The notes: generated from the sequence alone by a model not told the origin. 34,585 bases of DNA from Spirochaetaceae bacterium (GCA_031276945.1 JAISMB010000010.1:1-34585); one strand, 5' to 3'; counted from the first letter of the stretch, positions 15,145 to 25,350 are shown. Made by a program: numbers and translations.

Positions 15145-16428
15145 TTATTCTTTTTCAGGCGTTTTGATGACTTTCCCTTCACGGAGTATATCATTTAAGC
15201 GCATATCATTCATTGCAGCAAGAGCTTCCGGACTCGTATTATAGATACGTGCAAGGGACCAGAGCGTCTCTCCCTTTTTGACGAGATGACTACCCGTGTC
15301 CATCGTTCCCATTTTAACCATTTTTCCTTGGTATGGATCGATGTCTTTATACGCCGGGATTAGCAGACGAGAACCGATTTTTAAGGCACGCTCTCTTATA
15401 CCAGGGTTGTTGGCATAGATAGTGTCTACTGATACTCCATACTGCAATGCCAGAGCTAATAAGGTGTCGCCGGATTTTATCGTATAGAAATAGTACTTGA
15501 TCAGCGAACTATCCTTTTGTTCCAAAGCAGCGCGTACTGCCTGAGCATGCACTGCGCGTACCTTTATATGGTAGGTGGTATCAGGCGGGCTAACCCGGTA
15601 TTTCAATTCATAGTTTGCCTCTGAAAGCGTATCAGCCGGTATACCAGCCACAGCTGCGACGAGACTAAGATCAACTTGCCGATCAACGGGGAGAAGTACC
15701 CACTCTGTTGATCGGGGCCACAAAAAATCAAGATTAAAGCGGCGCGGCTGTGATAAAATATAGGAAACGGCAAGCAATTTGGGGACAAAATGAATAGTTT
15801 CAGTGGTAAATTCTTTTCTTTCTGAAAGAAGCCAGTAATCAGCCAGTTCATTCTGGGAAAGAATCTTCTGTATGCTGCCCATGCCGGCGTTGTATGAAGC
15901 AAGCGTCAAAGCCCAATCTGAAAAGTACGCATAATTTTCTTGTAATTTGTCAAGCGCGCCTCTTGTCGATTTCCAAAAATCCATCCGTTCATCGATCCAT
16001 TCAGTTACCTGCATATCAAAAGGTTCTATACTGTTCTGCATAAATTGCCATAAGCCGACTGCTCCTGATCTGCTTTTTGCATTTACCCGATACTCTGATT
16101 CAATAACCGGCAAATAAAGCAGTTCCGGCGGCAGATTACGATTTTCAATCTCTTGCCGGATAAAAGCAAGGTATGGTTCAGCGCGCTGTATAATCTCTAC
16201 AAGCCACTGCGACCATCGGGGGTTTAGATATTGTGCAATGTAATCTTGCGTTAACGCCTGTTCTCTGCCGGGTATGGCAAAAAGCACTGGTTCTGCCGGC
16301 GCCCGATAATTAAGGAAACGTTCCGGTAGCAGTTCTTCTTTCTGCCGTAGCGGACGATTAAACTGCTCATCACTTTGAGCATGGAGCGGAAAACTTATGA
16401 TAATACACACGAGAATTATTTTATTCAA
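15145..16428 (-). CDS. LysM-containing lytic transglycosylase (MltD-like)
   Basis: A 427-aa periplasmic murein lytic transglycosylase that would cleave the MurNAc-GlcNAc bond in peptidoglycan. The signal peptide MNKIILVCIIISFPLHA is followed by an SLT domain around 80-220, with catalytic Glu near 110 in LPVIESEYRVNAKSRSGAVG and the family motif ASYNAGMG. Two LysM modules close the protein (YTIKSGDTLLALALQYGVSV, about 320-368; LVKKGETLWSLARIYNTSPE, about 380-425), which bind peptidoglycan. The preferred start is a TTG at 16428, whose last bases overlap the upstream stop (TTGA), with GGAG seven bases before it; the upstream ATG at 16458 would bury the signal peptide. It is coupled to the lipoprotein gene. 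Confidence 0.88.
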   Translation of the reverse strand: MNKIILVCIIISFPLHAQSDEQFNRPLRQKEELLPERFLNYRAPAEPVLFAIPGREQALTQDYIAQYLNPRWSQWLVEIIQRAEPYLAFIRQEIENRNLPPELLYLPVIESEYRVNAKSRSGAVGLWQFMQNSIEPFDMQVTEWIDERMDFWKSTRGALDKLQENYAYFSDWALTLASYNAGMGSIQKILSQNELADYWLLSERKEFTTETIHFVPKLLAVSYILSQPRRFNLDFLWPRSTEWVLLPVDRQVDLSLVAAVAGIPADTLSEANYELKYRVSPPDTTYHIKVRAVHAQAVRAALEQKDSSLIKYYFYTIKSGDTLLALALQYGVSVDTIYANNPGIRERALKIGSRLLIPAYKDIDPYQGKMVKMGTMDTGSHLVKKGETLWSLARIYNTSPEALAAMNDMRLNDILREGKVIKTPEKE

Positions 16429-17525
16429 AATTTTTCTCCATAATAAACGCCTGACCATTCCCAACGTCCATGTATTTCAGGATCAGACGGAAAATAAATT
16501 TTACGAAAACACAAATACCAGACTGAATATTGCGCCCAGCCCCAGGTACGCAAATAGACTTCGCTGGCATTAGAACCGGCGTCAAGGGTGCTGTTGTAAT
16601 AAATCCGGTTACCACGCATGAATTCCGTCAAGTTAAAGTCTGCCATACCAGAATCATCGGTATTTTCTTGCGCCCATGAACGCGCAAAAAAATTAACCTT
16701 CGCCCGATACTGCCAAAGACGGGTAGCATTCCCCGAATCAAGGGCAGCCTTAATGGTAGCTACCAAAGTTCCTACATTGTCAAATGTCCAATCTTTAGAA
16801 GAATTGTTGAAATCCACTAATTGTTTAGCATAATGATCGGCATTAGGGAAGCCGGGAATAATAGTGTCGCTGAAGGAGAGATACTGTGCATATGTTTCGA
16901 CCGCACTGCTCCATTCACCGGTCTGCTCATAAGCTTGGGCAAGCATAAAGTACGCAAGCCCCAGATCAATATCGTTCGAGAAGCGTTCAATAAGTTCTCG
17001 GTAATACTTAACCAGCCGTGCCGGCTCCTTGACAAGACTAATCAACTGGTTAAGACAAGCTAAATGAATGGATTGCCCTGAAACGATCAAATCCGGATAA
17101 TTTTTCAGGATAATATCAAAATAGAGGGCTGCAACCGCCTGTGCATCCTGCTCTGTCCAACTATAAGCTATCATTAAAAGATAATAGGCATTGTAATTGT
17201 CCTCAGGCTGTGCATTGATACGCGCATGTAAGAAAGTTACCAGCGGACCGTAAGCTTTCTGCTGGAGATAGCTGGTGGCAATCTCTCGTACCACGGCGAA
17301 TTGCAAAGGACCGGCTTCCTTTTCTTTATCTAAAAGCGTAAATAAATCGTATAATGCAGCTTTTTGTACGGTGCTGCCGGTCAGGTAATAGCGGGAAACC
17401 GGTACGGTAGTGGTGTCAGGGCTTTTCAGCACAGCGAAAGTGGCAAGCTGCGTCCTGATCACCTCGCAACCGGCAAGCATAAAAAGACAAAAGAGGAGCA
17501 GAGGAATACTGCTTTTCTTCACCAT
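16425..17525 (-). CDS. lipoprotein with TPR-like helical repeats
   Basis: A 366-aa lipoprotein. MVKKSSIPLLLFCLFMLAGC gives a lipobox LAGC with Cys at residue 20. The body is helical, with tandem TPR-like pairs (for example LGLAYFMLAQAYEQTGEWSS and AVETYAQYL), suggesting a protein-binding scaffold at the membrane. The C-terminal ~90 residues are different (YYNSTLDAGSNASEVYLRTW), with Trp/Tyr-rich strands. Translation is coupled to the lytic transglycosylase downstream (TTGA overlap), so a role in cell-wall remodelling is an inference. The ribosome site before the ATG at 17525 is weak (GGGG). A close family is not recognised. Confidence 0.75.
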   Translation of the reverse strand: MVKKSSIPLLLFCLFMLAGCEVIRTQLATFAVLKSPDTTTVPVSRYYLTGSTVQKAALYDLFTLLDKEKEAGPLQFAVVREIATSYLQQKAYGPLVTFLHARINAQPEDNYNAYYLLMIAYSWTEQDAQAVAALYFDIILKNYPDLIVSGQSIHLACLNQLISLVKEPARLVKYYRELIERFSNDIDLGLAYFMLAQAYEQTGEWSSAVETYAQYLSFSDTIIPGFPNADHYAKQLVDFNNSSKDWTFDNVGTLVATIKAALDSGNATRLWQYRAKVNFFARSWAQENTDDSGMADFNLTEFMRGNRIYYNSTLDAGSNASEVYLRTWGWAQYSVWYLCFRKIYFPSDPEIHGRWEWSGVYYGEKF

Positions 17526-17557
17526 TGCGCCCCATCTTTTGGTTCTATGAGCGGCAA

Positions 17558-17576
17558 AGAGCGCAGACTGCGCTCT
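17558..17576. other. near-perfect palindrome between acpS and lipoprotein gene
   Basis: AGAGCGCAG (17558-17566) and CTGCGCTCT (17568-17576) face each other around a single A. It is in the 82-base gap between acpS and the lipoprotein gene on the minus strand, where it could form an mRNA hairpin or be a protein-binding site. Confidence 0.5.
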
Positions 17577-17607
17577 CGTTTATCTTTGAGTCTGGTATTC
17601 TTGTGCA

Positions 17608-17979
17608 TTATCCCTCCAGTACGACCATTGCCAGGGCATAGTCTTTTTCATGGGAGAGCGACAAGTGGATACTGCGTACATGGTTTTGTTCTGCTTTTTG
17701 CTGCGCGCTACCAAAGAGCGCCAAGGTTGGTTTTTCTCCCTGCCGGCGCATAACAGCTATGTCCTTGAGCTGTATCCCCACCAATCCTATACCTAAAGCT
17801 TTGCCAAAAGCTTCTTTTGCTGCAAATCGAGCTGCAATTGATTCACATTGACCTTTACCACAGGAGCGGGCGTAACTCAGTTCATCTGGGTGAAAAAAGC
17901 GCTCAAGAAAGCCGTCTTTTTTAAGCCAAGACTCAAAGCGATGAACCGCAACTATGTCGGTGCCTATACCGATTATCAT
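17608..17979 (-). CDS. acpS: holo-[acyl-carrier-protein] synthase
   Basis: A 123-aa AcpS, which transfers phosphopantetheine from CoA to the serine of acyl carrier protein. Hallmarks are GIGTDIVAVHRFESWLKK at the N-terminus with the Mg-binding Asp, FHPDELSYA, the signature RFAAKEAFGKALGIGL with its Lys-Glu pair, and HLSLSHEKDYALAMVV at the end. Length is normal for the family. The ATG overlaps the stop of the YbbR gene (ATGA), so the two are translationally coupled. Confidence 0.96.
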   Translation of the reverse strand: MIIGIGTDIVAVHRFESWLKKDGFLERFFHPDELSYARSCGKGQCESIAARFAAKEAFGKALGIGLVGIQLKDIAVMRRQGEKPTLALFGSAQQKAEQNHVRSIHLSLSHEKDYALAMVVLEG

Positions 17980-18971
17980 TCAAAATCCTCCGGCGTTTGC
18001 TCTGCCGGCTCAGGTTCGGGAGTATGAACTACAAGGGTAACAGCTTCCGGTTCTATGTGCAGCAATTTAAGCTGGGAAGGCGGCTGAGGAATACTGAGCC
18101 TGACCGTATAGGTGCCAGGTTTGGTAATAGTAACGCAATCGGCGACCAGAAAACGAGGCGGCGCTTTCCATTGTTCCAAATCTTGCCGGCTCCCCTCAAA
18201 TTCTACCTGTGCAGCACTGATATCCATGGTTGCGGTAAACTGCGTATTAAGCCGGGTAATGGTAATCGGAACATCAAAACGGCTTACAGAGCCTCTTTTC
18301 TGTATGGAACAGCGAAATTCGACAAAGGTATCGCGCTGAATAACCAGCAAAGGATCCCTGTTGAGGATGGCTGTCATGATCGAAAAGTCTTCGGTACGTC
18401 CTTCAAGAGCTATGCTTTCTGTTGAAAGGCTTGTAAGATTTCTTATAATCCGTGCAGGACCGTAAACTTGCACCTGCATAGGATTGAGGCTGTAGGCAAT
18501 CAGTTCATAGCCTTCTGCCACTGTCCCCTCTAGGTTTGCCGAAATCGGCACCATCTTGCTCACATTATAATCCAAATCAATATTGACCATCATTGGTTCC
18601 ACGTTTATTTCCAAGGGGGCAAGCCCGATTGCATTGCCTCTCTTACGCACCTGTACCGGCACTTTGTAAAAACCTGCTTGGCTGTGTTTAGTGAGGTCAA
18701 GGTAAGCTTCAATATCATCTTCAATGAGGATTCCGATTTTAGTCATATCGCCGCGCACCGTAATGCGCACCACATGCGGATAGGATGAGGCAGGGATCAT
18801 TCCTTCCCGCGTTTCAATGATGAGCGGGATCGAGAAAAAGCGTTCTCCTAACGAGCCGACTTCATGGAATATGAAAAGGACTATTGCAAGAGCAATACAG
18901 AGCACTTTCACTATCCAATTCTCTGTAATGGTATTTAATAAAGCTTTTGTATCTATATCTTTAATATTCAT
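17976..18971 (-). CDS. YbbR-domain protein, CdaA regulator-like (CdaR)
   Basis: A 331-aa membrane-anchored YbbR-domain protein. After MNIKDIDTKALLNTITENW, one transmembrane helix (IVKVLCIALAIVLFIF, residues 20-36) leads to an extracytoplasmic region with repeated YbbR beta units, each with the pattern of FSIPLIIETREGMIPAS, YKVPVQVRKRG and VPISANLEGTVAEGYELIAY. In firmicutes this protein (CdaR/YbbR) modulates the diadenylate cyclase CdaA, encoded just upstream here, though a 120-base gap with a dispersed palindrome separates them. The frame opens with GTG at 18977, but the ATG at 18971 starts MNIK, the usual beginning. A short tail EPEPAEQTPEDFE follows. Confidence 0.85.
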   Translation of the reverse strand: MNIKDIDTKALLNTITENWIVKVLCIALAIVLFIFHEVGSLGERFFSIPLIIETREGMIPASSYPHVVRITVRGDMTKIGILIEDDIEAYLDLTKHSQAGFYKVPVQVRKRGNAIGLAPLEINVEPMMVNIDLDYNVSKMVPISANLEGTVAEGYELIAYSLNPMQVQVYGPARIIRNLTSLSTESIALEGRTEDFSIMTAILNRDPLLVIQRDTFVEFRCSIQKRGSVSRFDVPITITRLNTQFTATMDISAAQVEFEGSRQDLEQWKAPPRFLVADCVTITKPGTYTVRLSIPQPPSQLKLLHIEPEAVTLVVHTPEPEPAEQTPEDFE

Positions 18972-19079
18972 AAGCACTCTTAGTATGCGCCGTTCTCAAG
19001 GCATATACGGCACCCTCATCCTCTGGAGCAAATTCGATTTGAAAACAAAGACGCCGCTTGTGCCTGCAGTACCGGAGTT

Positions 19080-19094
19080 TAAGGTCTGACCTTA
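19080..19094. repeat. dispersed palindrome fully symmetric copy at cdaA stop codon
   Basis: TAAGGTC-T-GACCTTA, a 15-bp palindrome and the most symmetric copy of the family. On the minus strand its first three bases are the TAA stop codon of cdaA, and it lies in the 120-base space before ybbR, where it could form a hairpin in the mRNA. Confidence 0.7.
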
Positions 19095-19928
19095 GAGTTT
19101 CTTTGCAAATTGCTGCACCGCATCCGGTTTTACCGACAGGGCGCCTTTGCCGGAGATTTGCCCCTTGCCTTGTTCAATCAGATCAGAAAGTTTCCTCGTT
19201 GCTTCCGCTGGAGAAAGATCGTAGTACAGTTTGCCGTCAAAAGCCACCGATAACGCGCCGGTCTCTTCTGAAACAACCAGCACGACCGCATCTGATTGCT
19301 CCGACATACCTAATGATGCCCTATGCCTCGTGCCAAAACTCTTCTTAATATCCTGCTGTTCAGAAAGCGGCAGGAAACAACCAGCCGCAGCAATTTTGCC
19401 GTTCTGTACAATCGTTGCCCCATCGTGCAGCGGACCGTCAAATTCGAATATGGCAACCAGTAAACTCGTAGAAATATCACCGTTAATACGCGTGCCAGTA
19501 TCAATGACATGTTGGATATTGACCCGCCGAGGAAAAACAATGAGCATACCACGGCGTTCCCGCGATAAAACTTCCGCCGCCCCGACCACAGCATCAAGAT
19601 GACCGGGTAACGGCTTACTATTGGAGCGAAATAATTCACTTTGACCGAGCCGCAGTATTATTTTACGCAGCTCAGGCTGAAAAATAATCGCTACTGCAAC
19701 CAAAAAGCCCGGTACCAAAGCTTGCAGAATCCATAAAAGCGTCTTGAGCTGTAAGAGAATCGCAACCCCGTAGAGCAAAGCAAGGTAACCAGCTCCCTTG
19801 AGCATCTGGGCGGCTTGCGTTTTGATCAAAAGTTCATAGACTGCGTATATTAAAAAACTTAATACCGCTATATCAAGTACCGGGCGAATAAAATCATAGA
19901 TACCGCGTAAGCTTTGAAACCATTCCAT
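19092..19928 (-). CDS. cdaA: diadenylate cyclase (c-di-AMP synthase) CdaA
   Basis: A 278-aa membrane diadenylate cyclase that condenses two ATP into c-di-AMP. Three membrane helices fill the first ~85 residues (AVLSFLIYAVYELL, GAGYLALLYGVAILL, LVPGFLVAVAIIF). The DAC domain follows, with the DGA motif at 169-171 (FDGPLHDGATIV) and the RHR motif at 201-203 (FGTRHRASLGMSE), then SDAVVLVVSEETG. The frame is open to a TTG at 19952, but MEWFQSLRGI at the ATG 19928 matches the family start; the ribosome site is weak. c-di-AMP typically controls potassium and osmotic balance and cell-wall homeostasis, which fits the transglycosylase further down the same strand. The gene is followed by YbbR. Confidence 0.95.
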   Translation of the reverse strand: MEWFQSLRGIYDFIRPVLDIAVLSFLIYAVYELLIKTQAAQMLKGAGYLALLYGVAILLQLKTLLWILQALVPGFLVAVAIIFQPELRKIILRLGQSELFRSNSKPLPGHLDAVVGAAEVLSRERRGMLIVFPRRVNIQHVIDTGTRINGDISTSLLVAIFEFDGPLHDGATIVQNGKIAAAGCFLPLSEQQDIKKSFGTRHRASLGMSEQSDAVVLVVSEETGALSVAFDGKLYYDLSPAEATRKLSDLIEQGKGQISGKGALSVKPDAVQQFAKKL

Positions 19929-19986
19929 ACCACTTGTTCCCACTAATACCAAAGAATAGCATAAAAACCGCCTGAGAAGGAAGAGC

Positions 19987-22278
19987 TTATACGCTCAATT
20001 TCTTACCAAAATCCCCTCTTGAGTCTCCGGCTCTATCGGCAGGCTTCCGTTCTTCTTCCGGTAAAGTCGCCGTGCCGTGTCTAATAACGAAAAGCTCTCC
20101 AAAAAAGTCTCCCCGTTTTGTAACATAGGTCGCATCAAGCAAAAGCCCTCCGTACATAAGTTCATCGCCCCCGCGTTGACCGCAGTTATAGCTCTTGTCC
20201 TGCTCTTCAAAACCGCCCTCTTCCCAAAGCGAAACATCGTAGACAAGAGCCGGCTCAAGACCGGCAAGGTGGAGACGGACCGGCGGGCGATTGGGCTGCG
20301 CGAGTAATTTATAAAAGCCTACCAGTGTTTCTGCCTCTGATGAGACCTGCCATGCTGCATACAAAGCAGGGTCTGGAACAGCAAGCCTGAAAAACCGTCC
20401 GTACTGGAATGTTCTGCGGTGCGCTTTGTAAAAAGCACAGACGCTTGCGATCGCTTGCTTTTCTTCCGGTGAAAGTGTAGTCGGATCAAGTTCAAAGCCA
20501 AGATTGCCGAAGAATGCCACCATTGCCCGAAAGTTCAGGGAAGTAGAGCGACCGGTCTGATGATTAGGCACAGCCGAGACATGAGAACCCCAGGAGCTTT
20601 GCGGATACACTAAGCTCGCACTTGCTTGCAGGCGCAGGCGTTCAAGCGCATCGGTATTGTCAGAGAGCCAAGCTTGCGGCGCAAAGGCAAGGATTCCCGG
20701 ATCAAAGCGCCCGCCGCCACCGGCACAGGATTCAAAAAGCACCTGCGGGAAACGCGTGGTCAGGCGGTCGTACAGCTCATAGACCCCCAGAATATACCGG
20801 TGAAAGAATTCCCCTTGACGATCAGGAGGAAGGCTCAGGCTGAACGGTTCAGTAATCGACCGGTTCATATCCCACTTTATGTACGAGATAGGCGCGGATT
20901 CGATAAGATCGGTAATGATAGTCGTCAGATAGTCAACAATCTCCTGCCGAGACATATCCAGTACGTACTGGTTGCGCTGTTCACTGCGGCAGCGCCCCGG
21001 CACACCGATTGCCCAATCAGGATGTAGCTCAAAAAGACGGCTCTTTTTGCTTATCATCTCAGGCTCTATCCATAAACCGAATTGCAGCCCCATGCCAGTG
21101 ATCTGCTCCGCCAATCCGGCTATGCCTGAGGGGAGTTTGCGGGTATCGGCAAACCAATCGCCTAAGGAAGAACTATCATTGTCGCGCTCTCCAAACCAGC
21201 CGTCATCAAGTACAAAGAGTTCTATGCCCAGTTCTTTGGCAGCAGACGCCATAGCAAGGAGTTTATGCTCTGTGAAATTGAAGTACGTCCCTTCCCAGTT
21301 GTTAAGCAGCACCGGCCGTTCCTTATCACGCCACGGTCCCCGTGCCAGCCTGCTTTGGTAGACCGTATGAAAAACCTGCGATAAACGGTTAAGACCATCA
21401 GGCGAATACACGAGCACAGCTTCCGGCGTATCAAAGGACTCGCCTTTTTCCAGCTTCCATGAAAACGTTTCGTCATTGATACCGAGCTGTACCCGACTGG
21501 TACCATAACAGTCGCTTTCTACAGTGGCGCTGAAATTGCCTGAATATAAGAGGCTAAACCCCCACGCCTCGCCTCCAGAATCAGTCGTAGCAGGACGTTT
21601 GAGAATCAGAAAAGGATTCTGTTGATGCCCTGAATTACCCCTGCTGCTCTTTATGCCTTGAAAACCGGGCATGAGCGGTTTCTCGCTTATCTGCAATTCA
21701 CGCGCCCATGCTCCGCTCACAGTCAGCAGGTGCCAATCTCTATCCGGCAAGTCAAGGTTAAGGCTCATAGCTTTGCGCACCCTACACGGCTCTTCCCCCG
21801 CATTGATAAAGCGGGCGCGGCGGGCTATAACCGGCAGGTCGGTAAAGATGGTGTAGTAAAGGATGATGCGCACGCCGGAAGGCGCATCAAAGAGCGTCAG
21901 CTCCACGGTTTGAGCCTCGTCCTCTCGCTCGGTATAAAGCGCCGGCAGAGCCGACACTGACGGCTTTCCGTCATAGATTTTGTGGCTCTGATAGAGCGGC
22001 TCCGTTACCGTAGAACCGTTGCGGCTTTGGATGACAAAGGCAGGCGTGCGGTAATCGCCTGTGCCGTAAGCCGGATACTCAAAGCGTACGGTATTTTTAT
22101 CAGGATGAAAGACCCCGCCTGAGGCTGATAAGGCTAAGAACGGGTAGCTGCGCGGTGCAAGCGGCGCACCGCAGTAAACCTGCCCGACAGCGCCGGTATA
22201 AAGAAGGGTGAACAGATAGCTCAGAGAGCTATTGTAAAGATGCACTGTTTTGGTTTGCTGATCAAAACTAATCGGCAT
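19987..22278 (-). CDS. alpha-galactosidase, GH36
   Basis: A 763-aa glycoside hydrolase family 36 alpha-galactosidase, cleaving terminal alpha-galactose from melibiose or raffinose-type sugars. It is cytoplasmic, with no signal peptide. An N-terminal beta-supersandwich of about 325 residues precedes the barrel, which starts RPVLLNNWEGTYFN; FVLDDGWFGERD and GLWIEPEM follow. The nucleophile Asp470 is in YIKWDMNR, and the acid/base Asp540 is in LSDNTDA. Length matches the bacterial GH36 norm (about 730-750). The start has GAGGAG nine bases upstream. It lies 33 bases downstream of the EEP-fold gene. A short charged tail (RKPADRAGDSRGDFGKK) is unusual. Confidence 0.94.
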   Translation of the reverse strand: MPISFDQQTKTVHLYNSSLSYLFTLLYTGAVGQVYCGAPLAPRSYPFLALSASGGVFHPDKNTVRFEYPAYGTGDYRTPAFVIQSRNGSTVTEPLYQSHKIYDGKPSVSALPALYTEREDEAQTVELTLFDAPSGVRIILYYTIFTDLPVIARRARFINAGEEPCRVRKAMSLNLDLPDRDWHLLTVSGAWARELQISEKPLMPGFQGIKSSRGNSGHQQNPFLILKRPATTDSGGEAWGFSLLYSGNFSATVESDCYGTSRVQLGINDETFSWKLEKGESFDTPEAVLVYSPDGLNRLSQVFHTVYQSRLARGPWRDKERPVLLNNWEGTYFNFTEHKLLAMASAAKELGIELFVLDDGWFGERDNDSSSLGDWFADTRKLPSGIAGLAEQITGMGLQFGLWIEPEMISKKSRLFELHPDWAIGVPGRCRSEQRNQYVLDMSRQEIVDYLTTIITDLIESAPISYIKWDMNRSITEPFSLSLPPDRQGEFFHRYILGVYELYDRLTTRFPQVLFESCAGGGGRFDPGILAFAPQAWLSDNTDALERLRLQASASLVYPQSSWGSHVSAVPNHQTGRSTSLNFRAMVAFFGNLGFELDPTTLSPEEKQAIASVCAFYKAHRRTFQYGRFFRLAVPDPALYAAWQVSSEAETLVGFYKLLAQPNRPPVRLHLAGLEPALVYDVSLWEEGGFEEQDKSYNCGQRGGDELMYGGLLLDATYVTKRGDFFGELFVIRHGTATLPEEERKPADRAGDSRGDFGKKLSV

Positions 22279-22311
22279 AAGAAGGACTCCTCGTAAATTA
22301 AGTATAGAAAG

Positions 22312-23217
22312 CTACCGGCTGCTCTGTGCCGTCATGCTGAACTCCGCCCAAATCGGATAGTGATCGCTTATATCCTGCGGCGCAATGCCGGCGCTGCCCA
22401 GATCATAGATTTCATCAAAGCGGATTACGCCGCAATTACCGGTATAATGGCGCTGAGCGCTCTTGGTAATAATAAAACGGTCATAGGTATTATTGCTCGG
22501 CGCAACGGTCGTATCGTATTCGTTGCCTATCACACTGTAATACTGCTCAGGCGGGAAGACGAGCGCCAATGCCTCTTCATCATAATACGTGCCGTCCGCA
22601 TTAAAATCACCTAAAACCAAGACATCCGTGTCATGCCACAAGTCCTGATAGTAGCGAACAAGCTCAGGCAGAGCGGCAATCTCCTTTACGGCGTCCGAAG
22701 GTTGTATATGGTTATCAATAATAATAAAGTCAAAGTTACCGGCTGTAAAGTAGACTGCCAAAGGATTTCGCTGAAAGGTATCCTGCGGGTCAGGATAGGT
22801 ATGCTCACCAATGACCGTTACCATCGTGCTGTCGTAAATAATCCAGTACTGTTCTTTAGAGGCAGTTCTGCCCTCACGCGGACCTAAGACAAAGCGGTAC
22901 TGCGGCGGCAGCAGCGCCATGAATTGTTCAACCGGCTCGGTGCTTACGGAGCGGACTTCCTGAACCGCAACAATAGTCGCACTGGAAATGAGGTCTACAA
23001 GAATAGCAACCACGTCCTGCTTTGCCATCTTTGCCACGCCGAATATTTGAATATTAAATGAATATATTCTCAATGGCTGCGCGCTGCTCTGCTCGGTGTA
23101 CTCTTCGACCTCCGCGCTTGTTTCATTGTCCTGCTGCCGGGGCAGGATTATGAACATGACCGCAATGACTGCGAGTATAAACGCAATGATTCCGCCTATG
23201 ATTTGTTTTATTTTCAT
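22312..23217 (-). CDS. membrane-anchored endonuclease/exonuclease/phosphatase-fold protein
   Basis: A 301-aa protein with one N-terminal membrane helix (QIIGGIIAFILAVIAVMFIIL) and then a DNase I-like domain outside the membrane. The four metal and catalytic motifs appear in order: IYSFNIQIFG, VAVQEVR, VLGDFNADG and ISDHYPIWAEF, including the final SDH. It could be an extracytoplasmic nuclease, a phosphodiesterase or a phospholipase. The frame extends to 23256, but AGAGAGGA five to six bases before the ATG at 23217 (MKIKQII) sets the start. It is the first gene of a two-gene run with alpha-galactosidase, and no functional link between them is evident. Confidence 0.82.
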   Translation of the reverse strand: MKIKQIIGGIIAFILAVIAVMFIILPRQQDNETSAEVEEYTEQSSAQPLRIYSFNIQIFGVAKMAKQDVVAILVDLISSATIVAVQEVRSVSTEPVEQFMALLPPQYRFVLGPREGRTASKEQYWIIYDSTMVTVIGEHTYPDPQDTFQRNPLAVYFTAGNFDFIIIDNHIQPSDAVKEIAALPELVRYYQDLWHDTDVLVLGDFNADGTYYDEEALALVFPPEQYYSVIGNEYDTTVAPSNNTYDRFIITKSAQRHYTGNCGVIRFDEIYDLGSAGIAPQDISDHYPIWAEFSMTAQSSR

Positions 23218-23291
23218 GGTATTCCTCTCTTTTCTGCTTCTGCTCTGCTTATTCAATCTGCTCCCCTCTCAACGGTCGGAAAGATCTAGGA

Positions 23292-23431
23292 TAGGTCAGA
23301 CCTCGAAGTTGGGTAAGTCAGACCTCGCCCCCTCACACCTCCTCCCTTCCTGCCCGCTTAAACACTTTGCACAGAGCAGGTCAGATCTTGAAGTCAGAGT
23401 CAGACCCCGCCCTCCCACGGTCAGACCTCGA
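23292..23431. repeat. cluster of five dispersed-palindrome copies
   Basis: Copies at 23292-23306 (TAGGTCAGACCTCGA, full), 23315-23327 (AAGTCAGACCTCG), 23378-23390 (AGGTCAGATCTTG), 23397-23409 (GAGTCAGACCCCG) and 23419-23431 (GGTCAGACCTCGA). All point the same way, in the space between the EEP-fold gene and atpD. The degenerate copies show the family decays in place. The atpD promoter lies immediately after the last copy. Confidence 0.75.
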
Positions 23432-23444
23432 CTGTTGTTCTCAC

Positions 23445-23473
23445 TTGATAGGATTGATTCTATAGGCTACACT
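23445..23473 (+). promoter_or_regulatory. candidate promoter of atpDC operon
   Basis: TTGATA (23445-23450), 17-base spacer, TACACT (23468-23473). Predicted transcript start is near 23480, giving a leader of about 54 bases with AAAAGGA before the ATG. Confidence 0.5.
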
Positions 23474-23494
23474 ACTTGCAAGATATGTGAATAG

Positions 23495-24919
<1,425 letters not shown>

Positions 24920-24921
24920 GT

Positions 24922-25350
24922 ATGGCAGAACAGTTTGCTTTTGAAATACATACACCCTACCGGCGGTTTTTTGCCGGAGATATTGAAACCTTGGTTATTA
25001 TGCTCAGCGACGGTGAAATTGCCCTCTACGCCTCCCATTCTTTTTTTATTGCGCCGGTAGAAACAAGCATACTGAAAATGAAGAACAAAGACGGAGACTG
25101 GCTTTTCGCCTGTATCAGCAGCGGGATTTTGGAAGTAAAGGGGCATAATACTATTCTTTTGGTTGAAGCTGCCGAATGGCCCGCGGAGATTGATCTGGCA
25201 CGGGCGCAGGCAGCAGAAAAAGCCGCGCTTGAACGTATAAACAACAGCGAGTCTTTTAAGATCGACCGCATGGCGGCTCATGCCGCACTCAAAAGAGCCA
25301 CGACGCGCATCAAGGCGCACGCCTTAGCAGCAGGGCATACAGGTGCATAA
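24922..25350 (+). CDS. atpC: F1-ATPase epsilon subunit
   Basis: A 142-aa epsilon subunit, part of the rotor and inhibitor of F1. An N-terminal beta-sandwich (FEIHTPYRRFFAGDIETLVI, FIAPVETSILKM, SGILEVKGHNTILLVEAAEW) leads to the C-terminal helical hairpin rich in Ala, Arg and Lys (ARAQAAEKAALERI, HAALKRATTRIKA). It begins two bases after the atpD stop with AAGGGG as the ribosome site, and its stop lies inside the next coding region (8-base overlap). The pair beta-epsilon in this order is typical of F-type operons. Confidence 0.93.
   Translation: MAEQFAFEIHTPYRRFFAGDIETLVIMLSDGEIALYASHSFFIAPVETSILKMKNKDGDWLFACISSGILEVKGHNTILLVEAAEWPAEIDLARAQAAEKAALERINNSESFKIDRMAAHAALKRATTRIKAHALAAGHTGA

Noticed and set aside
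17364-17753. 129-codon plus-strand frame across acpS and the lipoprotein gene
   Set aside because: Antisense to two recognisable genes and without a ribosome site.
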